Translations under genes and position numbers: made by a program
Source: an uncultured Acidobacteriaceae bacterium
GTDB taxonomy: Bacteria; Acidobacteriota; Terriglobia; Terriglobales; Acidobacteriaceae
Reading direction: 5' to 3'
Assembly: GCA_903911925.1 (NCBI GenBank)
Contig: CAIWFH010000081.1
Coordinates: forward strand, 1 to 64,000
DNA length: 64,000 bases
Notes under the pieces: generated by a model
What the model saw: only the letters and a program-made list of their open reading frames with translations
Told to the model about the DNA's origin: nothing
The model's database searches: none
In this document: positions 28,725 through 38,200 of the stretch, piece by piece
Layout of the letters: every line of letters begins with the position of its first letter
How positions within the stretch are numbered: position 1 is the first letter of the stretch

Positions 28725-29768
28725 ATGATGGGTTTGGTCTGGTTCTGGCTGGTTGCCGTAATGATCGTGGGCTACGTCGTGCTCGACGGCTTCGATCTGG
28801 GTGTTGGCGTTTTGCATCTGTTTTTGCCGCGCACCGAACCCGAGCGCCGCACGATGCTTGCCAGCATCGGACCGGTGTGGGATGGCAACGAAGTCTGGTT
28901 GTTGGCTGGCGGGGGTACGCTCTACTTTGCTTTTCCGCTTCTGTACGCTTCAGCCTTCAGCGGTTTCTACCTGCCGCTCATGATCGTGCTCTGGCTCTTG
29001 ATCCTGCGTGGCATTAGCCTCGAGCTGCGCAACCACATCGAAGTCGGCGTCTGGCGCGCTCTGCTCGACGGTGTCTTCGGTGTGGCAAGCGCTCTGCTCA
29101 CCATCTTCTTTGGCGCCGCGCTGGCCAACGTGCTGCGAGGCGTTCCTCTGCAGGCCGACGGCTACTTCTTCCTGCCCTTGTGGACCAACTGGCAACCGGG
29201 GCCCAACCCCGGAATCCTTGACTGGTATACAGTCATTGGGGGCCTGCTTGCGTTGGTCGCACTGACGCTTCACGGCGCTCTCTGGCTCTCCATCAAGACC
29301 TCGCACAGGCTGGCCCAGCGCGCCCGCGGTATAGTCAACCCGCTTTGGCTGCTGCTGGCGGCTCTAACGGTTGTCAGCCTTGTCGCAACGATCGCTGTAC
29401 GTCCAGAGAGTCTGAACAACTACTACAGCTTCCCGGCGACTTTTGTGGTTCCCGTGGGAGTGATCGTATCTCTTGCAGGTATCTGGCTCCTCAATCGCAA
29501 GGCGCAGCCGGTCAAGGCGTTTTTGTGTTCCTGCTTCTATCTGTTCTTTATGCTGGCCGGCGCTTGCTGGGGACTTTATCCAACGCTGCTGCCTGCCACC
29601 ACCGGAGCAGACCGCGATATCACACTCACACGCGCCATTTCCGGTCCGCACACGCTCGCCGTCGGCCTGGTCTGGTGGGGTTTCGGCATGGCGCTGGCCA
29701 TTGGCTACGTTGTGTTCGTGTACAGCAAATTCCGCGGCAAGGTGGACCTGAATGCCGGAGGACACTAA
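28725..29768 (+). CDS. cydB: Cytochrome bd ubiquinol oxidase subunit II (CydB)
   Basis: 347 aa membrane subunit with about eight to nine helices. The family start GYVVLDGFDLGVGVL and WDGNEVWLLAGGGTLYFAFP are plain. It pairs with CydA. AAGGAAA precedes the ATG. Its stop overlaps the ATG of a 9-codon ORF (TAATG). No typical CydX/CydH small subunit is seen next to it. Confidence 0.95.
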   Translation: MMGLVWFWLVAVMIVGYVVLDGFDLGVGVLHLFLPRTEPERRTMLASIGPVWDGNEVWLLAGGGTLYFAFPLLYASAFSGFYLPLMIVLWLLILRGISLELRNHIEVGVWRALLDGVFGVASALLTIFFGAALANVLRGVPLQADGYFFLPLWTNWQPGPNPGILDWYTVIGGLLALVALTLHGALWLSIKTSHRLAQRARGIVNPLWLLLAALTVVSLVATIAVRPESLNNYYSFPATFVVPVGVIVSLAGIWLLNRKAQPVKAFLCSCFYLFFMLAGACWGLYPTLLPATTGADRDITLTRAISGPHTLAVGLVWWGFGMALAIGYVVFVYSKFRGKVDLNAGGH

Positions 29769-29797
29769 TGGCTTGGAAGAACCATGCCGCAAAATAA
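29768..29797 (+). CDS. Nine-codon ORF linking cydB and hsp70-like gene
   Basis: An ATG at 29768, overlapping the cydB stop by one base and preceded by GGAGG at ideal spacing, opens a frame MAWKNHAAK and stops at a TAA that overlaps the next ATG (29797). It is too short and polar to be a CydX-type subunit. It may be a translational relay or a degenerated gene; it could also be chance. Confidence 0.3.
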   Translation: MAWKNHAAK

Positions 29798-31146
29798 TGG
29801 AGCCGATGCAAACAACGAAAAATCAGATGGACGCGGTTGGGTTCGATTTCGGCACTACAAACAGTTCGGTCGCGTTTTTGAATGATGCATCCGAAGTGAA
29901 GCTTGCCTCGTTTTGTTCGCTCGGAGCGCAGGTAGAATCTTCGCGCTCGGTTCTTTACCTTGAACCGTTCCGGACGGCAGACGGGCATCGAAGGACGCAT
30001 GCTTTCACCGGCCCTGCCGCTATCGAGCGCTATCTTCAGGCCGAGGAGAAGGGCAGGCTTATCCAGTCGCTCAAGTCTCACCTCTCCAGCCGCTCGCTAA
30101 CCGGGACAGAAGTGTTTGGCCGCCGCTACAAACTGGAAGACCTGATTGCCCGCATGCTCGGCGATTTACGCAAACATACTGCAACGCAATCTGAAAAGCC
30201 AATTCGATATGCAATGGTGGGCCGCCCCGTGCGCTTTGTCGGCGCTGACACACCGGAGGATGACGACTTTGCTGTTGTGCGGCTCCGGGAGGCTTTTGCA
30301 ATAGCGGGTTTCGAACGCGTGGATTTCGAATTGGAGCCCATTGCCGCCGCGTGCGCCTATGAGTCCACGCTTGACCACGACGAATTGATTCTGATCGGCG
30401 ACTTTGGCGGCGGCACCAGCGACTTTTCTTTGCTGCGGGTCGGCCCTGGCGTGCTACGCCGCGGGCGTACTCCCCAGGATTTGCTCGGCAATAGCGGAGT
30501 GGGACTTGCGGGCGACGCGTTCGACGCGCGCATTATTCGCAAACTCGTATCGCCCGCCCTGGGATCGGACTCCGAGGCGCGGTCGCTCAATAAATTGCTT
30601 CCTGCCGTGCCGGCATGGATCTATGCCAACCTTGAGCGCTGGCACTATCTCTCTTTTCTGCGCACCAATAACGCACGCGAAATCTTGAAGAGCGCACGGA
30701 TTCGAGCGTTGGAGCCGAAGAAGATCGAAGCCTTGATTGCGCTCATCGAAGAAGACCTGGGCTACCAGCTTCACCAGGCAGTGCAGCAGGTCAAGTTTGA
30801 ACTGTCGCGCAGCGATACTGCCGAATTCTGCTTTCGCGACAGCAGCCCCGTGCATCCCGTCATTGACCTGCGCATTCCCGTGACGCGCATGGAATTTGAA
30901 GCTTGGATCGCGGATGATTTGCAGGCCATCGAGAACTCGATTGAGCAACTCCTTAATACCGCCGGCATTCACCCACGCGCTGTCGATCGTGTCTTCCTTA
31001 CTGGCGGAAGCTCATTTGTGCCGGCGGTTCGCCGCATCTTCGAGACTCGCTTCGGGAAGGACCGCATCCGCAGCGGCAATGAGTTTACTTCCGTTGCCCA
31101 CGGTCTCGCCTTGCGCGCAGCGGAGGCTTTGCGAGAAATCTCATAA
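29797..31146 (+). CDS. Hsp70-family ATPase (YegD-like, without substrate-binding domain)
   Basis: About 449 aa actin-fold ATPase. Phosphate-1 motif GFDFGTTNSSVAF lies near the N-terminus, phosphate-2 is IGDFGGGTSDFS, and the adenosine motif is FLTGGSSFVPAVR near the C-terminus. The frame ends after the nucleotide-binding domain, so the DnaK substrate-binding domain is missing, as in YegD-like Hsp70 proteins. Client unknown. The ATG at 29797 is joined to the upstream 9-codon ORF by TAATG; an alternative ATG lies at 29806. The coupling to cydAB is unusual. Confidence 0.85.
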   Translation: MEPMQTTKNQMDAVGFDFGTTNSSVAFLNDASEVKLASFCSLGAQVESSRSVLYLEPFRTADGHRRTHAFTGPAAIERYLQAEEKGRLIQSLKSHLSSRSLTGTEVFGRRYKLEDLIARMLGDLRKHTATQSEKPIRYAMVGRPVRFVGADTPEDDDFAVVRLREAFAIAGFERVDFELEPIAAACAYESTLDHDELILIGDFGGGTSDFSLLRVGPGVLRRGRTPQDLLGNSGVGLAGDAFDARIIRKLVSPALGSDSEARSLNKLLPAVPAWIYANLERWHYLSFLRTNNAREILKSARIRALEPKKIEALIALIEEDLGYQLHQAVQQVKFELSRSDTAEFCFRDSSPVHPVIDLRIPVTRMEFEAWIADDLQAIENSIEQLLNTAGIHPRAVDRVFLTGGSSFVPAVRRIFETRFGKDRIRSGNEFTSVAHGLALRAAEALREIS

Positions 31147-31155
31147 CAAGAAATG

Positions 31156-31176
31156 CTGCCTTTGAATGCGAGGCAG
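31156..31176 (+). terminator. Hairpin after the hsp70-like gene
   Basis: CTGCCT and AGGCAG pair around a 9-base loop, 10 bases after the stop, followed by TTCCTGTT. It is a weak terminator candidate. Confidence 0.35.
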
Positions 31177-31232
31177 TTCCTGTTCTGTAGCCGTCCTTCC
31201 ATTCATGCGGAGATGCGTTTATTCTGCAAGTC

Positions 31233-32690
31233 ATGACCGACGGAGAACAAGAGCTGTTGTCTCGAAGACCGGGGAACACAGACTTAACCAAGTTGAGTCT
31301 CAGCGAGGTTTCTGAGCTGGTGCGCACCAAAAGAGTGTCGCCGGTCGAATTAACAGAAGAGTGCTTAGGCCGTATAGAGCGGTTCAACCCCCGGCTAAAC
31401 GCGTTCATCACTGTCACAGGAGAGTCGGCCCTGCGCGAGGCCGGTCTGGCTGAAGAGGAGATACAGCACGGCAATTGGAGAGGGCCATTACACGGCATAC
31501 CGATCGCGCTGAAGGACCTGGTGGACACGGCCGGCGTGCGTACCACCGCTGCCAGCGCTTTGTTCAAGGACCGCATTCCCGCGCGGGACGCGGAGGTTGT
31601 GCGCCGCCTGAAAACCGCGGGCGCCGTGTTTCTGGGGAAACTGAACATGCACGAGTTCGCTTACGGCGGCAGTTCCGCGGTCAGCTATTTCGGCGCAGTT
31701 CGCAATCCCTGGGAGAATGGCTATTGCGCAGGAGGCTCGTCAGGCGGGTCCGCTGCCGCAGTCGCAGCATGCCTTTGCTATGGGGCCATCGGATCGGATA
31801 CGGGCGGTTCTATCCGGGAGCCGGCAGGGTATTGCGGCATCGTTGGATTGAAACCAACGTACGGGCTCGTGAGCACGACCGGCGTTCTGCCCATGTCGTG
31901 GTCGCTGGATCACGTGGGGCCGATGACGCGCACCGCGATGGACGCCGCGCTCATGCTTCAAGCGATTGCCGGTCATGACCCTGAAGATGCGGCGAGCATC
32001 GATTTCCGAGTTCCGGATTACTCCCGGTCTATCGCTGAATCTACATCCTCTTTGCGACTTGGAATTCCACGCGACTATTTCTACGAGGCGCTTCATCAGG
32101 AAATTTATGCAGCAATGGAAATCGCGCTGTCAGTCTTAGAGACGGTCGCTGGCAGTGAATGCGACATTGGGCCGCTGGCAACCGATGCTACTTACTCCTC
32201 GGTCATCGATCCATCCCTGACGGTGCAGAAGGCGGAGTGTTACACGTATCACAAGGAATACATTTCCAAGAATGCCGAACTCTATCAGGATGCCACTCTG
32301 AAGAGAATCCGCGCCGGCGAAGAAATAGCCGCGTCCGCGTATATCCAGAGCCGACGCCAACTCGATCAAATTCGCCGCTCGATTTCGCGCCACCTTGAAA
32401 ACGTGGACCTGGTGATCACGCCGACTTCCCCGGTACCGACCTTCTCACTTGCCGATTTGCGCGAGCCGGATTCCGCTCGCGCAAAGGAGCTGATAATGCT
32501 TCGCAACACGCGGCCGTTCAACGTGCTTGGGCTGCCGTCGATCTCAGTTCCTTGCGGATTCACTCTCGCGGGAATGCCGATCGGGATGCAAATCACAGGT
32601 CCGCCGGGAGGCGAAGCAACGGTTCTACGCCTTGCCTCCGCTTATGGAAAAGCCACCGAGTGGCACCACCGCTATCCCGGCCTGGATTGA
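31233..32690 (+). CDS. Amidase signature family hydrolase (GatA-like)
   Basis: 485 aa Ser-Ser-Lys amidase. The catalytic Lys is Lys94 in ALKDLVD, the cis-Ser is in GGSSGGS (about 168-169) and the nucleophile is Ser192 in DTGGSIR. The fold and length match GatA of the tRNA amidotransferase, but gatB and gatC are not nearby, so a free-standing amidase is more likely. ATG at 31233. It follows the hsp70-like gene after 86 bp. Confidence 0.88.
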   Translation: MTDGEQELLSRRPGNTDLTKLSLSEVSELVRTKRVSPVELTEECLGRIERFNPRLNAFITVTGESALREAGLAEEEIQHGNWRGPLHGIPIALKDLVDTAGVRTTAASALFKDRIPARDAEVVRRLKTAGAVFLGKLNMHEFAYGGSSAVSYFGAVRNPWENGYCAGGSSGGSAAAVAACLCYGAIGSDTGGSIREPAGYCGIVGLKPTYGLVSTTGVLPMSWSLDHVGPMTRTAMDAALMLQAIAGHDPEDAASIDFRVPDYSRSIAESTSSLRLGIPRDYFYEALHQEIYAAMEIALSVLETVAGSECDIGPLATDATYSSVIDPSLTVQKAECYTYHKEYISKNAELYQDATLKRIRAGEEIAASAYIQSRRQLDQIRRSISRHLENVDLVITPTSPVPTFSLADLREPDSARAKELIMLRNTRPFNVLGLPSISVPCGFTLAGMPIGMQITGPPGGEATVLRLASAYGKATEWHHRYPGLD

Positions 32691-32800
32691 GTTTTCCGAT
32701 CCGTCTTTCGTATTGCGAGACACCTGATGCGAACCATTCAGACGGTGTGAGTTTGCAAATGTAAGGAGCTCCGTGGTTGAATGGTTTTGTTATGACTCAC

Positions 32801-32915
32801 GAGGCAAATCCGACTGTTCGTAAGTGCCCTCCCTGTTGCGGCCGAGTTTTGGCGTGTTCCCTGCGGGCCTTGAGAGCGGACGGATAAATCCTCCCGAATT
32901 TGCATGGATTCTCTC
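32801..32915 (+). ncRNA. Candidate structured leader RNA before M28 peptidase gene
   Basis: A region that can fold into nested stems ahead of a strong terminator: GAGG (32801-32804) with CCTC (32890-32893), then ATCCG (32808-32812) with CGGAT (32881-32885), enclosing about 68 bases. It belongs to a 288-bp gap between the amidase stop and the peptidase start. It matches no riboswitch class I recognise. The layout, terminator directly before the ribosome-binding site, suggests transcription attenuation, or a small RNA terminated there. Confidence 0.35.
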
Positions 32916-32953
32916 AACGGCCCACGATTCCAAACGTGGGCCGTTTCATTTTT
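32916..32953 (+). terminator. Strong intrinsic terminator hairpin just before M28 peptidase gene
   Basis: An 11-bp stem AACGGCCCACG / CGTGGGCCGTT with an 8-base loop is followed by TCATTTTT. It ends only about 25 bases before the gene start and 225 bases after the upstream stop. The stem core is the same as in the hairpin at 35168-35201. Confidence 0.7.
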
Positions 32954-32978
32954 CCCCTCAAATGATGAAGGAGTAAGA

Positions 32979-34853
32979 ATGCCTGAACGAACAATTTCAC
33001 TTGGCTTGACTAGCCGGACCCGGTTCCTCCCCAGCGCGGTATTCCAGCGTGCTGTTGCGATAACTGCCCTATGTCTCGCTTTGGTGAGTGCGGCTCCCGT
33101 GGCGCCGGCACAGAAGCTGGTTCCAGCAGATCCTGCGCGCTACATTCACGACATTCAATCGCTCACCACATTGCAGATGGAAGGCCGCGGGAATGGATCA
33201 CAAGGGCTGACCCGCGCGGAAAAGATTCTGGTGGCGCGGCACAAGAGCCTGGGCCTGGAGCCGAAAGGGAGCCAGGGATACCTGCAGCCTTTCAGCGTGA
33301 TTACCGGTGCTGAGTTGAAGGCCGGCAACCATCTGACGGTGGAAGAAAAGAACGGCAAGAGCGCACTGGCGATCAATCAGGACTACGTGCCGTTCAGCTT
33401 CTCCTCGTCCAGTGAAGCTAATGGCGCAGTGGTGTTTGCCGGGTATGGCATTACGGCGCCGGAGCGTAAGTACGACGACTACGAGAATCTCGATGCGAAG
33501 GACAAGATCGTGGTTGTGCTGCGCCGGGAGCCGGAAAGCTTTGCGAAAGGCGGAGACAACGCGGGGCCCAGCACGCACGCGCAGTTGATCACCAAGGCCA
33601 TCAATGCGCGCAATCACGGGGCACATGCGCTGATCATTTTGAATGGCAAACTCGGAGACGGCGAAGAGGACCTGCTGACCCAATTTGGAAGCGCCAGCGG
33701 ACCCGAGGATGTGGGCATTCCGTTTGTCCAGGTCAAGAATCACGCGGCGGATGGCTGGTTTGCCGCGGCAGGCAAGAGCCTTGCCGACGCACAGAAGCAG
33801 ATTGAGTCCACAGGCAAGGCCGGCTCGTTTGCATTTCCTGCGGGGTTACACATCAACCTCGCAACTAACATCGATAAGAAGCGCGCGGTTGTGAACAACG
33901 TGCTTGCCTATCTGCCTGGCAAGAGCGACGAATACGTGATTCTGGGGGCGCACTACGATCACCTAGGCAGCGGCGAATATGGCTCGCTGGCGCCGTCGCA
34001 GATTGGGCAATTTCATCCTGGGGCGGACGACAATGGCTCCGGCACAGCGGGGTTGCTGGAACTGGCGCATATTCTCGCTCCGCTCAAGGGACAGTTGCCG
34101 CGCGGCATCCTGTTCGCTTCGTTTGCGGGCGAGGAACTGGGACTGCGGGGCTCCGCGGAATGGGTGAAAGAGCCGACGCTGCCCATTGACAAGGCGGTGG
34201 CCATGCTCAACATGGACATGATCGGGCGGATTCAGAAAGACACCATCTACATTGGCGGAATCGGGACGGGAACGGGTTTTCAGCAAACGCTTGAAGCGGC
34301 CAATGCCGGCATCAAGCTTAAAGCCGAGTACTCGCAAAGCGGCTACTCGTCGAGCGACCACACTTCGTTTCTGGTAAAGAGGATTCCGGTGCTGTTCTTT
34401 TTCTCGGGGTTGCACTCGGATTATCACAAGCCGTCCGACACCTGGGAAAAGATTGAGCCCGACCAGGCAGCACGCGTTGTGAACCTGGTTGCGGAAGTTG
34501 CCTTACGCCTGGACGAAGCACCGCAGCGGCCGGGCTTTTTGACGGTTGCCGAAGAACACTCCGCACGGGGAGGATCGGGCGGGGGCTATGGACCTTACTT
34601 TGGGTCGATTCCAGACTTTGGACAGGTTGAGACCGGTGTGCGGTTCTCAGATGTTCGACCCAGGTCACCGGCAGACAAAGCCGGACTCAAAGCAGGAGAC
34701 ACCCTGATCGAATTTCGCGGCCAACCCATCAAGAACCTGTACGACTTTACCGACGCATTGCGCCGCAGCAAGGTGGGCGATGTTGTGGATGTGACCGTGC
34801 TCCGTGACGGCAAGCCTCTGAAGGTTCAGGCCAAGCTGGAACAGAGAAAGTAG
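32979..34853 (+). CDS. Secreted M28 aminopeptidase-like zinc peptidase with PA and PDZ domains
   Basis: 624 aa. A signal peptide ends near APAQK. An insert resembling a PA domain lies at about 120-260. The M28 metal-site motifs follow in order: GAHYDHLG, GADDNGSG, FAGEELGLRGS, MLNMDMIGR and SDHTSF. A C-terminal PDZ domain covers about 535-620 (SPADKAGLKAGDTLIEFRG). It would release N-terminal residues from peptides in the periplasm or medium. The ATG at 32979 has a perfect AAGGAG ahead; an in-frame ATG at 32904 lies before the terminator hairpin and is rejected. Confidence 0.9.
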   Translation: MPERTISLGLTSRTRFLPSAVFQRAVAITALCLALVSAAPVAPAQKLVPADPARYIHDIQSLTTLQMEGRGNGSQGLTRAEKILVARHKSLGLEPKGSQGYLQPFSVITGAELKAGNHLTVEEKNGKSALAINQDYVPFSFSSSSEANGAVVFAGYGITAPERKYDDYENLDAKDKIVVVLRREPESFAKGGDNAGPSTHAQLITKAINARNHGAHALIILNGKLGDGEEDLLTQFGSASGPEDVGIPFVQVKNHAADGWFAAAGKSLADAQKQIESTGKAGSFAFPAGLHINLATNIDKKRAVVNNVLAYLPGKSDEYVILGAHYDHLGSGEYGSLAPSQIGQFHPGADDNGSGTAGLLELAHILAPLKGQLPRGILFASFAGEELGLRGSAEWVKEPTLPIDKAVAMLNMDMIGRIQKDTIYIGGIGTGTGFQQTLEAANAGIKLKAEYSQSGYSSSDHTSFLVKRIPVLFFFSGLHSDYHKPSDTWEKIEPDQAARVVNLVAEVALRLDEAPQRPGFLTVAEEHSARGGSGGGYGPYFGSIPDFGQVETGVRFSDVRPRSPADKAGLKAGDTLIEFRGQPIKNLYDFTDALRRSKVGDVVDVTVLRDGKPLKVQAKLEQRK

Positions 34854-34996
34854 CGAAGTGGCCGTGTCTAAAGAAAGAAGCGGAACGCGTGACGAGAGCC
34901 TGCGCGCTGCCCGGCGTTGTCGATGTTCGCCAGGCAACTCGCGGCCCGATCAGTTGGTGTCGCGGGTAATTTTTCTTTGCAATTTGATCCAGGCAT

Positions 34997-35025
34997 TTGC
35001 GTTTGAAAACACAATCGGTTATATT
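34997..35025 (+). promoter_or_regulatory. Putative sigma-70 promoter of the TonB receptor leader
   Basis: TTGCGT at 34997-35002 and TATATT at 35020-35025 are separated by exactly 17 bases. Transcription would begin at about 35031-35033, right at the first base-pairing element of the leader. Confidence 0.5.
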
Positions 35026-35032
35026 GCAGAAA

Positions 35033-35135
35033 CTGAGGCCATGACTCCTTCCTATCTCATGATCGCCATTTGTTGTCGCCGGGGCCGCGGGCTCATGTGC
35101 GCGTTTGGCGAAGCTATGAGATGTTGTCCCCTCAG
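35033..35135 (+). ncRNA. Candidate structured leader RNA (riboswitch-like) before TonB receptor gene
   Basis: Four nested pairings can be read off: CTGAGG (35033-35038) with CCTCAG (35130-35135); ATCTCAT (35054-35060) with ATGAGAT (35116-35122); TCGCCA (35063-35068) with TGGCGA (35106-35111); and a small apical CGCG (35086-35089) with CGCG (35100-35103). Asymmetric internal loops separate the stems. It starts at the predicted transcription start and is followed by an intrinsic terminator 33 bases later. I recognise no known riboswitch consensus. It could instead be a free-standing small RNA. Confidence 0.45.
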
Positions 35136-35167
35136 CTAGCCAGTCCAGCATCTATCGAGTTACCCAG

Positions 35168-35201
35168 CGGCCCACGATTCAAATCGTGGGCCGTTTTGTT
35201 T
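35168..35201 (+). terminator. Strong intrinsic terminator hairpin before TonB receptor gene
   Basis: A perfect 11-bp stem CGGCCCACGAT / ATCGTGGGCCG with a TCAA loop is followed by TTTTGTTT. It lies 55 bases before the receptor start and 315 bases after the previous stop, so it does not serve the upstream gene in the usual way. The same CGGCCCACG stem occurs at 32918-32943. Confidence 0.8.
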
Positions 35202-35256
35202 CTCGCGCGTGAATTGTGGAGAAGACTCCACCTGACTGACAAAGGAGAGTAAGCAA

Positions 35257-38200
35257 ATGGCTGTTCATTTCGATTTTCGGTTTGCCTTGAGATTCGCTTT
35301 CGCGGTGATGATGATGACGGGCCTGCTTTTTTGCTCTGGCGCAAATGCGCAAACGTTCCGCGGTGGAATCCGCGGAACTATCACCGATCCTTCGGGTGCC
35401 TTTGTGGCGAGTGCCCAGGTAACGGCCAAGGAGAACGCAACTGGCCTCACCTATGCGACGATTTCGTCCGGCGCAGGGCAGTATGCATTTCAAGACCTGC
35501 CGATTGGCCTGTACAGTGTTACGGCTCATAAAGACGGGTTTCGGGATTTCGTTGCCGACAAGGCTCCCATTGAGGCAGGCGGCATTTACGACTTGCCGGT
35601 GCGGTTCGAGGTGGCCTCGGTTGGAGGCGCGATCATCATTACGGCAAACTCGCTCAACGTGGAAAGCACTACAACCACCCAAGCCAATGTGCTGGATGCG
35701 GCAACAGTGGAGGGGACGCCGCTGAGCGGCCGCGACTTTACGCAATTACTCGCCCTCAGCCCAGGCTACACCGGCTATACGGTTGGCTTTCTCGGCGCCA
35801 TTAACGGAACGCAGGCCTCGCAAATCAATTGGCAGATTGAAGGGGCCGATAACAACGACCTTTGGAATAACTCCTCCGCAGTGAACCAGGGCGGAGTTTA
35901 TGGAGTGCCCGGCGTGTTGTTGCCGCTTGACTCTGTGGAAGAATTCTCGCTGGTCACCCAAGGCAACGCAGAGGCAGGACGGAATCCGGGCGGAGTGGCA
36001 AACCTGCTGCTGAAGTCCGGAACCAACCGAGTGCACGGCGCGTTGTATTACTACAACCGGAACGAGGCACTGGCAGAAGGCAATCCTTTTGCTGCGACCG
36101 GAGCCGGCACGCAGAAGATCCGCAACGAGCAATATGGCACGTCGGTCGGCGGTCCGATCCGGCGCGACAACACATTTTACGAAGCAAGTTTTGAGCGACA
36201 GAATTTCGTGATAGGGCTGCCTCAACAGGTGACAGAGCCATCGCTGGACTACCAGGCTGCGGCGACCGATCTGCTCAACAACCCGAACGGGATTTACGGG
36301 AACTATGCTCCCATTGCGGTGAGTCCCGTCTCGTTGAACTTGCTCAACAACCTCTGGCCGTCAAGCGCACTCAACGGTCCTGCCGCGCCGGACAACTACT
36401 TCAATCCCGGCGTTGAAAATGGAAACAGCGACAATGGCGTGCTCAAGCTGGATCACTCGTTCAGCCAGAATCAGCGTCTTTCGCTCAGCGTGTTTGTGGG
36501 AGACGGCACACAGACCGCTCCGACCAGTTCCTACCTGACGCCGTACTTTGAGCAGGCGCCGCTGCACGATGAAAACTGGTCGGTGGTTTACAACGCCACG
36601 CTTTCTCCGCGACTCACCAGCCAGGCGACTTTCGGATTCAACTATTTTCACCAGAGCTTTGCCGATCAGGATCATAGCTACGACCCGGCGGCCCTGGGGT
36701 TCAATACCGGTGTTCCCTCGACGCAGCTTACTGGCGCCCCGAAGATCACCATTGGAGACTTCGACCCGATCGGTCCTACGCCCGCCTCGGGGCGCGAGGA
36801 TATTGCCGCACATCTCACAGAGACATTGTCGTATGTTACCGGCAGACACCAATTTCGCTTTGGCGGGGAGGTTAGACGCGGACAGGTATACGCCGATTAC
36901 CATACCGGCCAGCGCGGAGTATTCGCCTACCAGGAGCTACCTTCCGATCCATGGGCACAGTCGCCGCTGGTGACCGACGGCAACGTGGCGGCGCTCGCCG
37001 ACTTTCTTCAGGGCGAGGTCTACTCGGCCAACATTGTGCAAGGGGATCCAGTCAGAAAGGTATTCGAGGACAGCTTTTCTCTGTTTGCAAACGACAACTG
37101 GCAGGTCTCGTCCCGCCTTAACCTGAACCTGGGCGTGCGCTATGACTCAACAAGCCCTGTGCACAATGGCAAGCAGGACCTCTCAACCTTCTTGCCCGAC
37201 AAGGGGCTGGTGCTTGTCGGTTCGGGCCTGAGTTCTCTCTATCCCCACGACTGGAGCAACGTTGGGCCGCGCATAGGATTTGCTTATCAGCCTCGCCACA
37301 GCAACGATCTTTCAATTCGCGGCGCTTTCGGCATTTACTACGATACGGTGAACGTTTCGCCGCTGCTGGGCAACAGCTTTGTCTACAGCGGCGGTGCCAC
37401 TGGCGTTGAAGAAAACCTGATAGGAAGCAGCCCGACTGTCTCTGTCTCTTTGCAGCCCGGAACGGTGCTGCCGTCCGATGGATCGCCAATTTTTTCGCAG
37501 GCCAGCGCCGGCGGCTTTGCCAACATCTATTCAGTCAGCCAGAGGTTCCACACTCCTTACACTTACAACTTCAACCTCAACGTGCAGAAGGGCATTGGCA
37601 AAGCCGCGGTGCTGGAGGTGGGCTACGTGGGCAGCCAGAGCCGGCACCTTCTGCAACTCATCGACCTCAATCAGGCCGCGCTGGGCAGCGATTTCGACCC
37701 GACCGCCTTCGACGCGAACGGCAACAATACAACTCGACCCTACTATGGGCGGTTCCCTGAATATGGCGTGATTAACGAGATTCAAACCAGGGCCAATTCA
37801 AACTACAACTCGCTGCAGGCATCGTTGCGCATCTCGGCGTGGCACGGCATTGTTTCGCAGTTCCACTACACGTGGGCGCACACGCTCGATGTATCCAGCT
37901 TTGGCGGAGCGCCGCAGGACAGCACGCATCCCGATGCGGACTACGGCAACAGCGATTTCGATACGCGTCATAACTTCACCGCGTTCTTCCAATATCAAGT
38001 GCCAGGTGGGCGTGGTCCCAAGTGGCTCACCAACGGCTGGGCGGCAGACACTACGCTGAGCTTCCGCAGCGGACTTCCCTTCTCGCTGGATGCAATCGGC
38101 GACTGGAGCGGTACAGGCGAGAACCTCGACCGCCCGAACCTGGTCAGCAATCCGTACGCTGGCGCCTCTCACGCGGTTACCAATAGCGGAGTCTACTGGT

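Larger units (their letters stand above)
34854..35256 (+). other. Gene-free region before the large TonB receptor gene
   Basis: No coding frame is supported in these 403 bp. It holds, in order, a good promoter (34997-35025), a foldable transcript segment (35033-35135) and a strong terminator hairpin (35168-35201), then the ribosome-binding site of the receptor gene. These are listed separately. Confidence 0.7.
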
